Below, one piece after another: positions 33,929-41,023 of a stretch of DNA of 64,000 bases. Origin of the DNA: QHXQ01 sp036389395 (GTDB taxonomy: Bacteria > Acidobacteriota > Blastocatellia > Pyrinomonadales > Pyrinomonadaceae). A program made the translations under genes and the position numbers. The DNA lies in assembly GCA_036389395.1 (NCBI GenBank), contig DASVPY010000031.1:173755-237754 (forward strand). The letters run 5' to 3'. Below the pieces are notes generated by a model. It searched no databases, had not been told where the DNA came from, and was given only the letters and a program-made list of their open reading frames with translations. The first letter of the stretch is position 1. The number at the start of each line of letters is the position of its first letter.

Positions 33929-35089
33929 TTAATAACAAAACTGCCTGATCGCGCCCGCGAGCAGTTCGACGCAGGCGTTCAATTCCGCGACGGGCACGTA
34001 CTCGCCTGTGCGGTGCGCGTCGGTGATGCTGCCGGGGCCGAAGACGACGGCCTGCGCGCCCAGCTCGGTCAACTGCGGCGCTTCCGTGCCGAAGGCGACC
34101 GTGCCCGCCCGTCGGCCCGTCGCCGCTTCCAGATGACGGACGAGCGGCGCGTCGGCCGCCGTCTCCGTCGCTTCGTCCAGGCGTTGCACTTCGACGCGGC
34201 AGTCGAAGTCGGCGTCCTCCGCGCGCAGGTTTTCGACCTCGGCTTGGATGAGTTCAGAGACGTGCGCGGCTGCCTGACCGGGCACGGGCCGCCACTCCAA
34301 CGTGAAGCGGCACTGCCCGGCGATGATGTTCTTGGCCGTGCCGCCTTCGATCAGGCCGACGTTGACGGTCGTGTACGGCGGGTCGAAAGCCTCGTGCCGC
34401 TGCGCCTGCAAGCGCGCGGCGACCCGTTCGATGCGCGCGATGAGCCGCGCGGCGCGGAAGATGGCGCTCGCGCCGAGCGCAGGGTAGGCGCTGTGCCCCT
34501 CGCGCCCGCCGACCGTCACCGAAGCCAGGCAGTAGCCCTTGCCCGCGCGCACGGGCCGGAGCGAGGTCGGCTCGCCCACGACGGCGTGTCGCGCCCGGAA
34601 GGCGCGCGCCTCCGCCAGCCGCTTCGCGCCCAGACAGCCCACCTCTTCATCCGCCGTGCAGACCAGCGCGAGCGGGCGCTTGAGCCGCGCGAGTTCGACC
34701 CGCGCGCACGCCGCCAGCGCCGCCGCAATAAAACCCTTCGTGTCGCACGCGCCCCGCCCGTAGAGCCGCCCCCCGCGCTCCGTCAACGTCAACGCCTCCG
34801 GCCAACTCGGATCAAACGGTACGGTGTCCGTGTGCCCGACGAGCGCGAGTTCGATCAACTCATCGTCCTTCGCCTCGACGGGCGCGACGGCAATCATGTT
34901 CACCTTCTCGACGCCGCGTTCGTCCGTGTACGGCAGCAGCCGCACGCCGAAGCCAAGGCGCTCGCAGCGCGCCGCGACGAGTTCGACGAGCGCGCGGTTC
35001 GGACGCGCCGAGACGGAGTTGACGCCGACCAACTCCGCCAGCGTCGCCGCGACATCAATGCGCCCGTCAGTTCCGTCGCTCCCGTCCAT
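33929..35089 (-). CDS. argE: Acetylornithine deacetylase (M20 family)
   Basis: A 386-residue M20 metallo-aminoacylase. Metal and catalytic residues appear in GHTDTVPFD (His and Asp), GRGACDTKG (bridging Asp), TADEEVG (catalytic Glu) and VVGEPT (Glu ligand). The lid region contains GREGHSAYP. It removes acetyl from N-acetylornithine in arginine synthesis; succinyl-diaminopimelate deacylase is an alternative in the same family, but the TADEEVGCLGAK pattern favours ArgE. The ATG at 35089 is preceded by GGAG. It follows hutF by 33 bp on the same strand, so histidine catabolism and arginine synthesis genes share a transcript here. Confidence 0.88.
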   Translation of the reverse strand: MDGSDGTDGRIDVAATLAELVGVNSVSARPNRALVELVAARCERLGFGVRLLPYTDERGVEKVNMIAVAPVEAKDDELIELALVGHTDTVPFDPSWPEALTLTERGGRLYGRGACDTKGFIAAALAACARVELARLKRPLALVCTADEEVGCLGAKRLAEARAFRARHAVVGEPTSLRPVRAGKGYCLASVTVGGREGHSAYPALGASAIFRAARLIARIERVAARLQAQRHEAFDPPYTTVNVGLIEGGTAKNIIAGQCRFTLEWRPVPGQAAAHVSELIQAEVENLRAEDADFDCRVEVQRLDEATETAADAPLVRHLEAATGRRAGTVAFGTEAPQLTELGAQAVVFGPGSITDAHRTGEYVPVAELNACVELLAGAIRQFCY

Positions 35090-35122
35090 CAATCCGCTCC
35101 GTCAAGCCCCACGACTTCCACC

Positions 35123-36703
35123 TCAGCCCCACAGCTTCCGTTGCAGTTTAGCAAACCGCGTGACGATCTCGCCTTGCGCCGCGTGGCGGCCGTCTTCGAC
35201 GACGAGGCGGCCGCCGACCGCCACGTCGCGCACGGCCGTGCGCGCGAGCGCGAAGACGACCGCCGGGAGCAGGTCGGCGGCGGCCGCGCCGGCGATGGAC
35301 GGATCGTCGAGCGCGACGGTGAAGAAGTCCGCGGCGCGGCCGGGCGCAAGCTCGCCGCCCGGCGCGCCGATGCTCCGCGCGCCCGCCTCGGTCGCGCACG
35401 CGAACAGACGCGCGGCCAAGGCCGAGAGTTGCGCCGGTGGAGCGTTCATCTGCGCAGACGAGGCTGCCGCCTGACCCGGCGGCGCGTCCGTCTGCGTCGG
35501 CGCGGGCGCGAGCACGGCGCGTTCGAGTCGCTGCAAGCGCAGGTGGTATTCGAGCGCGCGCGCGTCTTCGAGCAGATCGATCTGTACGTGGCTGTCCGTG
35601 CCGAGCGCGACGGGGATGCCGGCGGCGAAGAACTTGTCGGCCGGCACGACGCCGTCGCCGAGGTTGCGCTCGGTCGTCGGGCAGGCGCAGACGTGCGCGC
35701 CCGCGCGCGCGAGTCGGTCAATCTCCGCGGGTGTCACGTGGACGGCGTGGACGGCCGTGAAGCGCGCGTCGAGCACGCCTTCGTCGGCGAGCAGGGCGAC
35801 GGGCGTGCGTCCCTGCTCGCGCACGCAGGCGGCCAACTCGGCCGGCTGCTCCGCGATGTGCATGTGCAAGACGAGCGCGCGCTGGCGCGCGTAAGCGGCG
35901 ACCGCTTGCAGGTACGCGAGCGGCACGGCGCGCACGCTATGCGGCGCGACGCCGACCCACGCCGCGCGCGGCGCGCGAGCGCCCGCCGCATGAGCGTCCG
36001 TGCGAGCTTCGTGCGCGTCCGCGCCGGCCGCATTCACGTCCGCGCCGGTCGGTTGATCGTCCGTGCTAATAAGTTGATCATCCGCGCGGGCGAGCGTGCG
36101 TCCCAGTTCGGCCGTGTGTGTGAGGAACGTCTCGGCGTCGGGTTCGATGAAGCGCGCCTGGCGCGGATCGGGCGGCGTGTCGAAGCCGGCGCGCGCGTAG
36201 GCGACGCGCAGCAGCGCGATGCGCAAGCCCACGTCGCGGGCGGCGCGCACGACCTCTGCGGCCAAGAGGTTCGGGTCGGCGTAAAGGTCGCCGCCCGGCG
36301 CGCGGTGCAGGTAGTGAAACTCGCCGACCGCCGTGATGCCGCCCAAGACCATCTCCAAAAAGGCCATGCGCGCGGCGTCGTAGAGGTCTGCGGGCGCGAG
36401 CCGTTCGGCGGCGGCGTACATCTGTTCGCGCCACGTCCAGAACGAGTCGCGCGCGGCGGCGCGGTGCTCCGTGCGCCCGCGGATGACGCGCTGGAAGCTG
36501 TGCGAGTGCGCGTTGACGAGACCGGGCAGGAGCGCCCGCCCCTTGAGCGGCACGACGCGCGCGCCCAGCCGCTCGTAGGCGTGCGTCACGGCCACGACGC
36601 GCCCGGCGGCGTCCGCCACGAGCGCCGCGCCGCGCACGAAGCGGCCGTCGGCGTAGAGCAACTCCGGCAGCCACGCCGTTAAAGTTTTCGCACCCGTTGC
36701 CAC
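35123..36703 (-). CDS. hutF: Formimidoylglutamate deiminase
   Basis: A 526-residue amidohydrolase that converts N-formimidoyl-glutamate to N-formylglutamate in histidine degradation. The metal-binding motif GLVNAHSHSFQRVIRGRTEH matches HutF, and GEFHYLHRAPGG and the later SHVQIDLL-type motif belong to the same family. The protein is longer than usual because of two low-complexity inserts: one rich in Asp/Thr/Ala (around residues 200-250) and one rich in Pro/Gln/Ala (around 395-420). The GTG at 36703 is chosen because the next frame-internal start would remove the first conserved strand. Upstream gap 36704-36854 contains a copy of a dispersed repeat arm. Confidence 0.88.
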   Translation of the reverse strand: MATGAKTLTAWLPELLYADGRFVRGAALVADAAGRVVAVTHAYERLGARVVPLKGRALLPGLVNAHSHSFQRVIRGRTEHRAAARDSFWTWREQMYAAAERLAPADLYDAARMAFLEMVLGGITAVGEFHYLHRAPGGDLYADPNLLAAEVVRAARDVGLRIALLRVAYARAGFDTPPDPRQARFIEPDAETFLTHTAELGRTLARADDQLISTDDQPTGADVNAAGADAHEARTDAHAAGARAPRAAWVGVAPHSVRAVPLAYLQAVAAYARQRALVLHMHIAEQPAELAACVREQGRTPVALLADEGVLDARFTAVHAVHVTPAEIDRLARAGAHVCACPTTERNLGDGVVPADKFFAAGIPVALGTDSHVQIDLLEDARALEYHLRLQRLERAVLAPAPTQTDAPPGQAAASSAQMNAPPAQLSALAARLFACATEAGARSIGAPGGELAPGRAADFFTVALDDPSIAGAAAADLLPAVVFALARTAVRDVAVGGRLVVEDGRHAAQGEIVTRFAKLQRKLWG

Positions 36704-36751
36704 AATCAGACCGGCAGTTTACCGCAGCGCGGGCGAAAGCGCAGGCGGGCG

Positions 36752-36778
36752 GCACGGAGGCTTGAGCGCTTTAGGCCA
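36752..36778. repeat. Solo copy of the 24-bp inverted-repeat arm from 17.4 kb
   Basis: GCACGGAGGCTTGAGCG followed by CTTTAGGCCA matches 17441-17467 at 25 of 27 positions. It has no opposite arm nearby, so it is a fragment of the larger element. Confidence 0.7.
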
Positions 36779-36854
36779 GTACCCGCGAATGAATCAGCGC
36801 TCGCTAGTCTGCCGGTGAATCGTTTCCGGCGGTCGGGGCATCTAACGGGGACTT

Positions 36855-37760
36855 ATGCAATCATCCATCGCGAACCTGAGAACTTACGCGGGTTACGCGC
36901 GCCGCTTCGGGCGCAAGTTTCTCGCCGACCGCATGGCCGAGCGGCGCACGCCCATGCGCGCCGCGCCGCACACGCCCGAGCCGCACACCTGGCGCGACGA
37001 CCAACTGACCGTCGCCTGGCTCGGCCACGCCACCGTGCTCATCAACTTCTACGGCACCTGGCTGCTCACAGACCCGGCCTTGCGCGCGCGCGTCGGCGTG
37101 CGCGTCGGGCCGGCCTTAACCGTCGGCCCGCGCCGCCTCGTGCGCCCCGCTTTGACCGCGCGCGCTCTGCCGCCCCTGGACGCCGTGCTCGTCTCGCACG
37201 CGCACATGGATCACTGCGACCTCGGCACGCTCCGGCAGATACCGCGCGCCACGCACGCCGTCGTGCAGCGCGGCAACCGCGACCTCGTCCGGCGCTTCCC
37301 GACCAGGAGCGCGCTCGCGTGGGGCGAGGCGGTCGAGGTGAATGGCGCGCGCATAGAGGCCATCGAGGTCAACCACTGGGGCGCGCGCCGGCTGACCGAC
37401 CGCGAGCGCGGCTACGGCGGCTTCCTGATCGAGAAGCAGGGCGGCGCGCTCGTCTTCGGCGGCGACACGGCCTACACGCGCGCCTTCGCGCGGCTGCGCG
37501 GCCGCGCCGACATAGTGCTCGCCATGCTGCCCATCGGCGCGTACGACCCGTACATCTTCGCGCACGCCAACCCGGAGCAGGCCTGGGCCATGAGCCGCGA
37601 GATGGGCGCGCGCCACATCCTGCCCATGCACCACTCGACCTTCCGCCTGAGCCGCGAGCCGGCCGACGAACCCATCCGCCGCCTGCTCGCCGCCGCCGGC
37701 CCCGAACGCTGGCGCGTCGCGCTGACGCAAGTCGGCGAGACCTGGCGCTGGTCGGACTAG
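36855..37760 (+). CDS. MBL-fold metallo-hydrolase (UlaG/NAPE-PLD-like)
   Basis: A 301-residue beta-lactamase-fold protein. WLGHATVLINFYGTWLLTDP begins the fold and the metal motif is SHAHMDHCDL (HxHxDH). A later His in VNHWGARRL, an Asp in GGDTAYT and a His in LPMHHSTFRL complete the usual ligand set. Members include UlaG-type lactonases and NAPE-PLD-like phospholipases; which applies is not visible. A short N-terminal basic helix may touch membranes. It stands alone between hutF (divergent) and the palindrome at 37829. Confidence 0.87.
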   Translation: MQSSIANLRTYAGYARRFGRKFLADRMAERRTPMRAAPHTPEPHTWRDDQLTVAWLGHATVLINFYGTWLLTDPALRARVGVRVGPALTVGPRRLVRPALTARALPPLDAVLVSHAHMDHCDLGTLRQIPRATHAVVQRGNRDLVRRFPTRSALAWGEAVEVNGARIEAIEVNHWGARRLTDRERGYGGFLIEKQGGALVFGGDTAYTRAFARLRGRADIVLAMLPIGAYDPYIFAHANPEQAWAMSREMGARHILPMHHSTFRLSREPADEPIRRLLAAAGPERWRVALTQVGETWRWSD

Positions 37761-37828
37761 CAAAGAACTCGCCGCCGCACGCGCGGAGAAGTAACGACCC
37801 AGAATGTCGTTCAAGCAGTCGCGCAGGG

Positions 37829-37878
37829 ACGTGCTGAACGTAGCCCGGCCATGCATGGCCGGGCTACGTTCAGCACGT
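37829..37878. repeat. Perfect 50-bp palindrome with no loop
   Basis: Both halves (37829-37853 and 37854-37878) are exact reverse complements with no central spacer, centred on CCATG/CATGG. It reads ACGTGCTGAACGTAGCCCGG at the left end. It lies in the 37761-38095 gap 69 bases after the MBL gene and could form a cruciform or a very stable RNA hairpin. The rest of the gap holds a short CACGAAG-word half array (about 37918-37946) and a promoter-like region. Confidence 0.92.
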
Positions 37879-38016
37879 ATGAAATCAGAAATTGCGCAGT
37901 CGAGATCGTCGCTTCCCCGTGTCCTTCGTGTGTTCTCCGTGTGCCGCCGCCTTGCAAATTAATTTCTATTTTGGGGCGGGTGGGACGGTGGGCGCAAAAA
38001 AAGTTCGTTTGCCGTT

Positions 38017-38050
38017 TTGACAATGCGGCGCGAGATGTTTAAGTTGTCAA
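38017..38050 (+). promoter_or_regulatory. TTGACAA...TTGTCAA dyad with promoter-like elements before the AP2 gene
   Basis: TTGACAA (38017-38023) and TTGTCAA (38044-38050) form a 7-bp inverted repeat with 20-base spacing. The left half also matches a -35 box and TTTAAG (38038-38043) a weak -10. The dyad is 46 bases before the AP2-protein start and would suit a dimeric regulator; autoregulation by that protein is an inference. Confidence 0.4.
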
Positions 38051-38095
38051 CCAACGTTCTCATCGAACTAATTTCATCGAACAAAAGAGAGTGTG

Positions 38096-38596
38096 ATGGC
38101 GAAGTCCGGACATAAAGGGATCAGTCGCATCGATCAGGCCGAGCGCCGCACGCACGGCTGGTACGTGCGTGTCCACTTCAACGGCGAGCGCCGCGCGAAG
38201 TTCTTCAGCGACGCCGCGCACGGCGGGCGCGACCAGGCATTGAAGGCCGCGATCCGCTACCGCAACGAGACGGAGAAGGAGCTGGGCAAGCCGCGCACCG
38301 AGCGGCTCGTCATCGCGCGCAACCCGCGCAACCGCTCAGGCATTACCGGCGTCCAGCGCAAGACCAAGGTCGTGCGCGACGAGAAGGGCGAGCGGCTCGT
38401 GCGGAACGTCTACGAGATCACCTGGAACCCCGAGCCGGGCCGGCTCGCGCGCACCTGGGTCTCGATTGACGAGTACGGCGAGGAGGCCGCCTTCCGCAAG
38501 GCCTGCGCCATCCGCCGGCAGAAGGAGCGCGAGATGTACGGCAGCGTGGTCACGCCCAACTGGCAGGAGGGCCTGACCAAGCTACTCTCCGGTTGA
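38096..38596 (+). CDS. AP2/ERF-domain DNA-binding protein
   Basis: A 166-residue protein with two AP2-like units. The first is KGISRIDQAERRTHGWYVRV with the following HFNGERRAKFF strands and a helix (DQALKAAIRYRNETEKEL). The second begins RSGITGVQRKTK and continues with YEITWNPEPGRLARTW, then a helix EEAAFRKACAIRRQKEREMY. AP2 domains bind DNA and occur in bacteria alone or next to endonucleases. Here no nuclease is attached, so a regulator role is likely. I placed the start at the ATG of a GTG-ATG pair; the GTG three bases upstream would add one residue. Confidence 0.8.
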   Translation: MAKSGHKGISRIDQAERRTHGWYVRVHFNGERRAKFFSDAAHGGRDQALKAAIRYRNETEKELGKPRTERLVIARNPRNRSGITGVQRKTKVVRDEKGERLVRNVYEITWNPEPGRLARTWVSIDEYGEEAAFRKACAIRRQKEREMYGSVVTPNWQEGLTKLLSG

Positions 38597-38608
38597 AGGG
38601 ACTGACGT

Positions 38609-39460
38609 TTGGCGACGGGCGACACGGCGCGCGACGAGTTCGTGGGGCGCGTGCTGGCCGCGTGCGCGCGCGACCCGCGCGTCGCGGCGGTCGTGGACTA
38701 CGGCTCGACGAGCGAGGCGCGCGCCGACGAGTGGTCGGACGTTGACCTCGCGCTCTTCATCCGCGACGAGAGCCTGGCCGAGTTCGAGCGCGACTGGCGG
38801 AGTTGGGCGGCGCAGTTCGGCCGCCTGCTGCTCGCCTACGTCGGCGGCGTCGGCCACCCCTGGACGGTCTACGACGCCGCGCCCGTGCCCCTGCGCGCAG
38901 ACTTCGCCTTCCACCCCGAGTCGAACGCCGAAGTGCTGCTGACGTGGCCGAACGCGCCCGTGAGCGCGACGGCGATGGTTCGTTACGACGCGACCGCCGG
39001 GCGCGTCACGGCCCTTGCCGCGCGGCTCGTCGGTCAGTCGCTCGCCCCTGCGGACGCCGCGCGCGCCGTCGAGCAGACGGCCGGCGACTTCTGGTACTAC
39101 TGCCTGCGCACCTACGCGAAACTCCGCCGCGGCCAACTCTGGGCCGCGCGCTACGACTTCAACTTCATCGTCGTCGGCAACCTGTTGGCGCTGCTCCGGC
39201 TCGAAGCCGGCGCGACCGAGCGTATGCGCGCCACGTCCGCCGCCGTCGGCATCGAAGCCGCGCTCGCGCCCGCGCGCCGCGCCGCGCTCGCCGCGCTCGT
39301 GCCGGACGCGACGCGCGCCGGCCTCGTCGAAGCCTTCCGCGCCGCGATCCGTCTAGGCCGCGACGTGTGCGCCACACTATCAGCGACGCACGCCCGGCCC
39401 TGGCCCGCCGAACTCGCCGCCCGCGTCGCCGCGCTCTACGACGACCCCACACTCAGTTGA
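38609..39460 (+). CDS. Nucleotidyltransferase (aminoglycoside 6-adenylyltransferase-like)
   Basis: A 283-residue protein of the Pol beta nucleotidyltransferase superfamily. The active-site pattern is YGSTSEARADEWSDVDLALF (G-S then SDVDL), with a helical C-terminal half as in AadE/AAD(6)-type enzymes. Those add AMP to streptomycin-like drugs, but many relatives have unknown substrates, so resistance should not be assumed. It starts with TTG 12 bp after the AP2-protein stop, with AAGGGA upstream, so the two may be co-transcribed. Its end is near the convergent YwiC-like gene. Confidence 0.8.
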   Translation: MATGDTARDEFVGRVLAACARDPRVAAVVDYGSTSEARADEWSDVDLALFIRDESLAEFERDWRSWAAQFGRLLLAYVGGVGHPWTVYDAAPVPLRADFAFHPESNAEVLLTWPNAPVSATAMVRYDATAGRVTALAARLVGQSLAPADAARAVEQTAGDFWYYCLRTYAKLRRGQLWAARYDFNFIVVGNLLALLRLEAGATERMRATSAAVGIEAALAPARRAALAALVPDATRAGLVEAFRAAIRLGRDVCATLSATHARPWPAELAARVAALYDDPTLS

Positions 39461-40360
39461 TTACAGTTTGAACGCGTAGCCGAAGACGAGCGCGAGGACG
39501 GTGAGCAGCCCGAAGCCGAGTTCGCGCAGACCGACGTGCTTGGCTTTGGTCTGCGGGCGCGGGCGCAGGAGGCTGACCGCCGCGCGTGCGAGCAGCAAGA
39601 GCATGGCGATGCGCGCCAGCGCGGGCGCGAGTCCGGCCCGTGCGAGCGCGGCCGTGGCGGCCACGGCCGCCGCGTGCGCCAGCAGCGCGGGCCACAGCAG
39701 GGGCCGCGCGCCGTGGCTCAGGGCGAGCCGCGCGCGCACGTACAGGATCGTCGGCACGACGCGCAGCGTGAGCACAGCCCAGAGTGCGAGCGCGGGCGCG
39801 AGCGCCCAGTCGCCCGCGAGCGCCATCGCCGCCGCGACCGACGCCATCGCCGTCGCCCCGGCCAGTTCGGGCAGCAGCGCGCGGCTGCGCCCCAGCGCGT
39901 CGTAGGCGAGTTGCACGACGGCGAGCGGCGCGGCGCAGACGAGCGGCAGCAGGAAGACTTTCGGCGCGAGTGCGACCGCGGCGCAGAAACTCGCGCAGGC
40001 GAGCGCGCCGTAGAGCAGCGCGAAACGTTCGGCGACGCGCGTACGCGGGAAGCGCCGGCCGCGCCGTCGGTCGCCCGCGACGATCTTCAGCGGGTGGCGC
40101 GTCAGGAACGCCGCCAAGGTCGCCAGCGCCAGGCACGCGCCCGGCCACGTCGGCGCGACGCACAGACCCAACACGACCGGCTCAAGCGCGAGACCCCAGC
40201 CGCCGTGCTCGACCGGCAGCGCCACGGTCTTCAAGCGCACGCCCTGCGGCCGGGCCTGCGTCGTCGTGCTCGTCGCTTCGCTCACGCGGCGATTGTGCCC
40301 CGGCCGCCGTGGGAAAGAAAAGCGCGCGTCGCCCGCGCGCGTCAGCGTCTCCGTCGTCAT
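39461..40360 (-). CDS. YwiC-like membrane protein
   Basis: A 299-residue protein of the YwiC family. The signature ALPVEHGGWGLALEPVVLGL starts about residue 46 and FLTRHPLKI follows. About seven hydrophobic helices make up the rest. The family resembles UbiA-like prenyltransferases in topology, but its activity is not known. I set the start at 40360 because the region upstream lacks family-like sequence and the ATG fits the frame. The gene before it on the same strand encodes a 64-residue membrane protein 44 bp away. Confidence 0.8.
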   Translation of the reverse strand: MTTETLTRAGDARFSFPRRPGHNRRVSEATSTTTQARPQGVRLKTVALPVEHGGWGLALEPVVLGLCVAPTWPGACLALATLAAFLTRHPLKIVAGDRRRGRRFPRTRVAERFALLYGALACASFCAAVALAPKVFLLPLVCAAPLAVVQLAYDALGRSRALLPELAGATAMASVAAAMALAGDWALAPALALWAVLTLRVVPTILYVRARLALSHGARPLLWPALLAHAAAVAATAALARAGLAPALARIAMLLLLARAAVSLLRPRPQTKAKHVGLRELGFGLLTVLALVFGYAFKL

Positions 40361-40404
40361 AACGTCCCTCGGCCCTCGTTCGTCATCGTCTCGCCCCGCC
40401 GCGG

Positions 40405-40599
40405 TCAGACGGTGCGCGGCGGCTCGGGCCGCGGGTGCATGATGTCGAAGACGATGGACGTGAACAGCAACGCGCTGAAGACCGGGAAGCCGACGAACAT
40501 CAGCGCGGGGAAGATGTTGTCGTAGAGGGCCGGGATGACGGCCGCGCCCACCGCCGAGGCGAACATCAGGACGAATAGCAACAGCGTTCGGTATCGCAT
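40405..40599 (-). CDS. Small two-helix membrane protein (64 residues)
   Basis: MRYRTLLLFVLMFASAVGAA begins a transmembrane helix and a second hydrophobic segment (PALMFVGFPVFSALLFTSIV) follows. It has a GAAGGAGATTTT ribosome site before the ATG. Family unknown. Located 44 bp upstream of the YwiC-like gene and likely in the same transcript. Confidence 0.6.
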   Translation of the reverse strand: MRYRTLLLFVLMFASAVGAAVIPALYDNIFPALMFVGFPVFSALLFTSIVFDIMHPRPEPPRTV

Positions 40600-41023
40600 C
40601 TCTAAAATCTCCTTCAACGTCGCGTGACTGCCGCCGAGCGCCGCGTCGGCGCGTACGACTCCCCGCGCGCCTGACGTGCGCCCCACTTCTCGCACCAAGG
40701 CGGAGTGCAAGCGGCAGACCACGCGGCGCACCCCGGCGGCCGCGCCAAATCCGCCGCGGCCGCGGCGCGCGGCTGCGGAATCTCTCGCAGATCGCGCGCG
40801 GGCTTGGGGAAATTTCCGCGCGCCGCGGCGGGCGACCCGGCACGTCGCACCGCTGCTTGCGGCCGAGTTTTCAATTTCCGCGCCCGCGGTCGTGCAGCGC
40901 GCGCCGGGTATGTGAATTGCACGTCCTGCGTCGTCGCACACCACCCGCGTGCGCGCCCGAAGCAAGGCGCGCACGCGCGCAAACGTCAACCTCTTCAGCA
41001 CGAACGGCCGGGGCTAAAAACTT
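40600..41023. other. Gap with no recognisable feature
   Basis: A very GC-rich 424-base divergent gap between the 64-residue membrane protein and the GCS2-CBS gene. It must hold promoters for both, but no clear -35/-10 pair, ribosomal RNA, riboswitch or word-type repeat is visible. Open frames across it are antisense noise. Confidence 0.5.

Noticed and set aside
32525..36682. 1385-codon plus-strand frame across the argE-hutF region
   Set aside because: It is antisense to an exported protein, argE and hutF, all with conserved motifs; the translation is Arg-rich noise.
37851..38042. Small frames on both strands starting MHGRATFST
   Set aside because: They are identical only because they start in the 50-bp palindrome; nothing beyond it supports coding.
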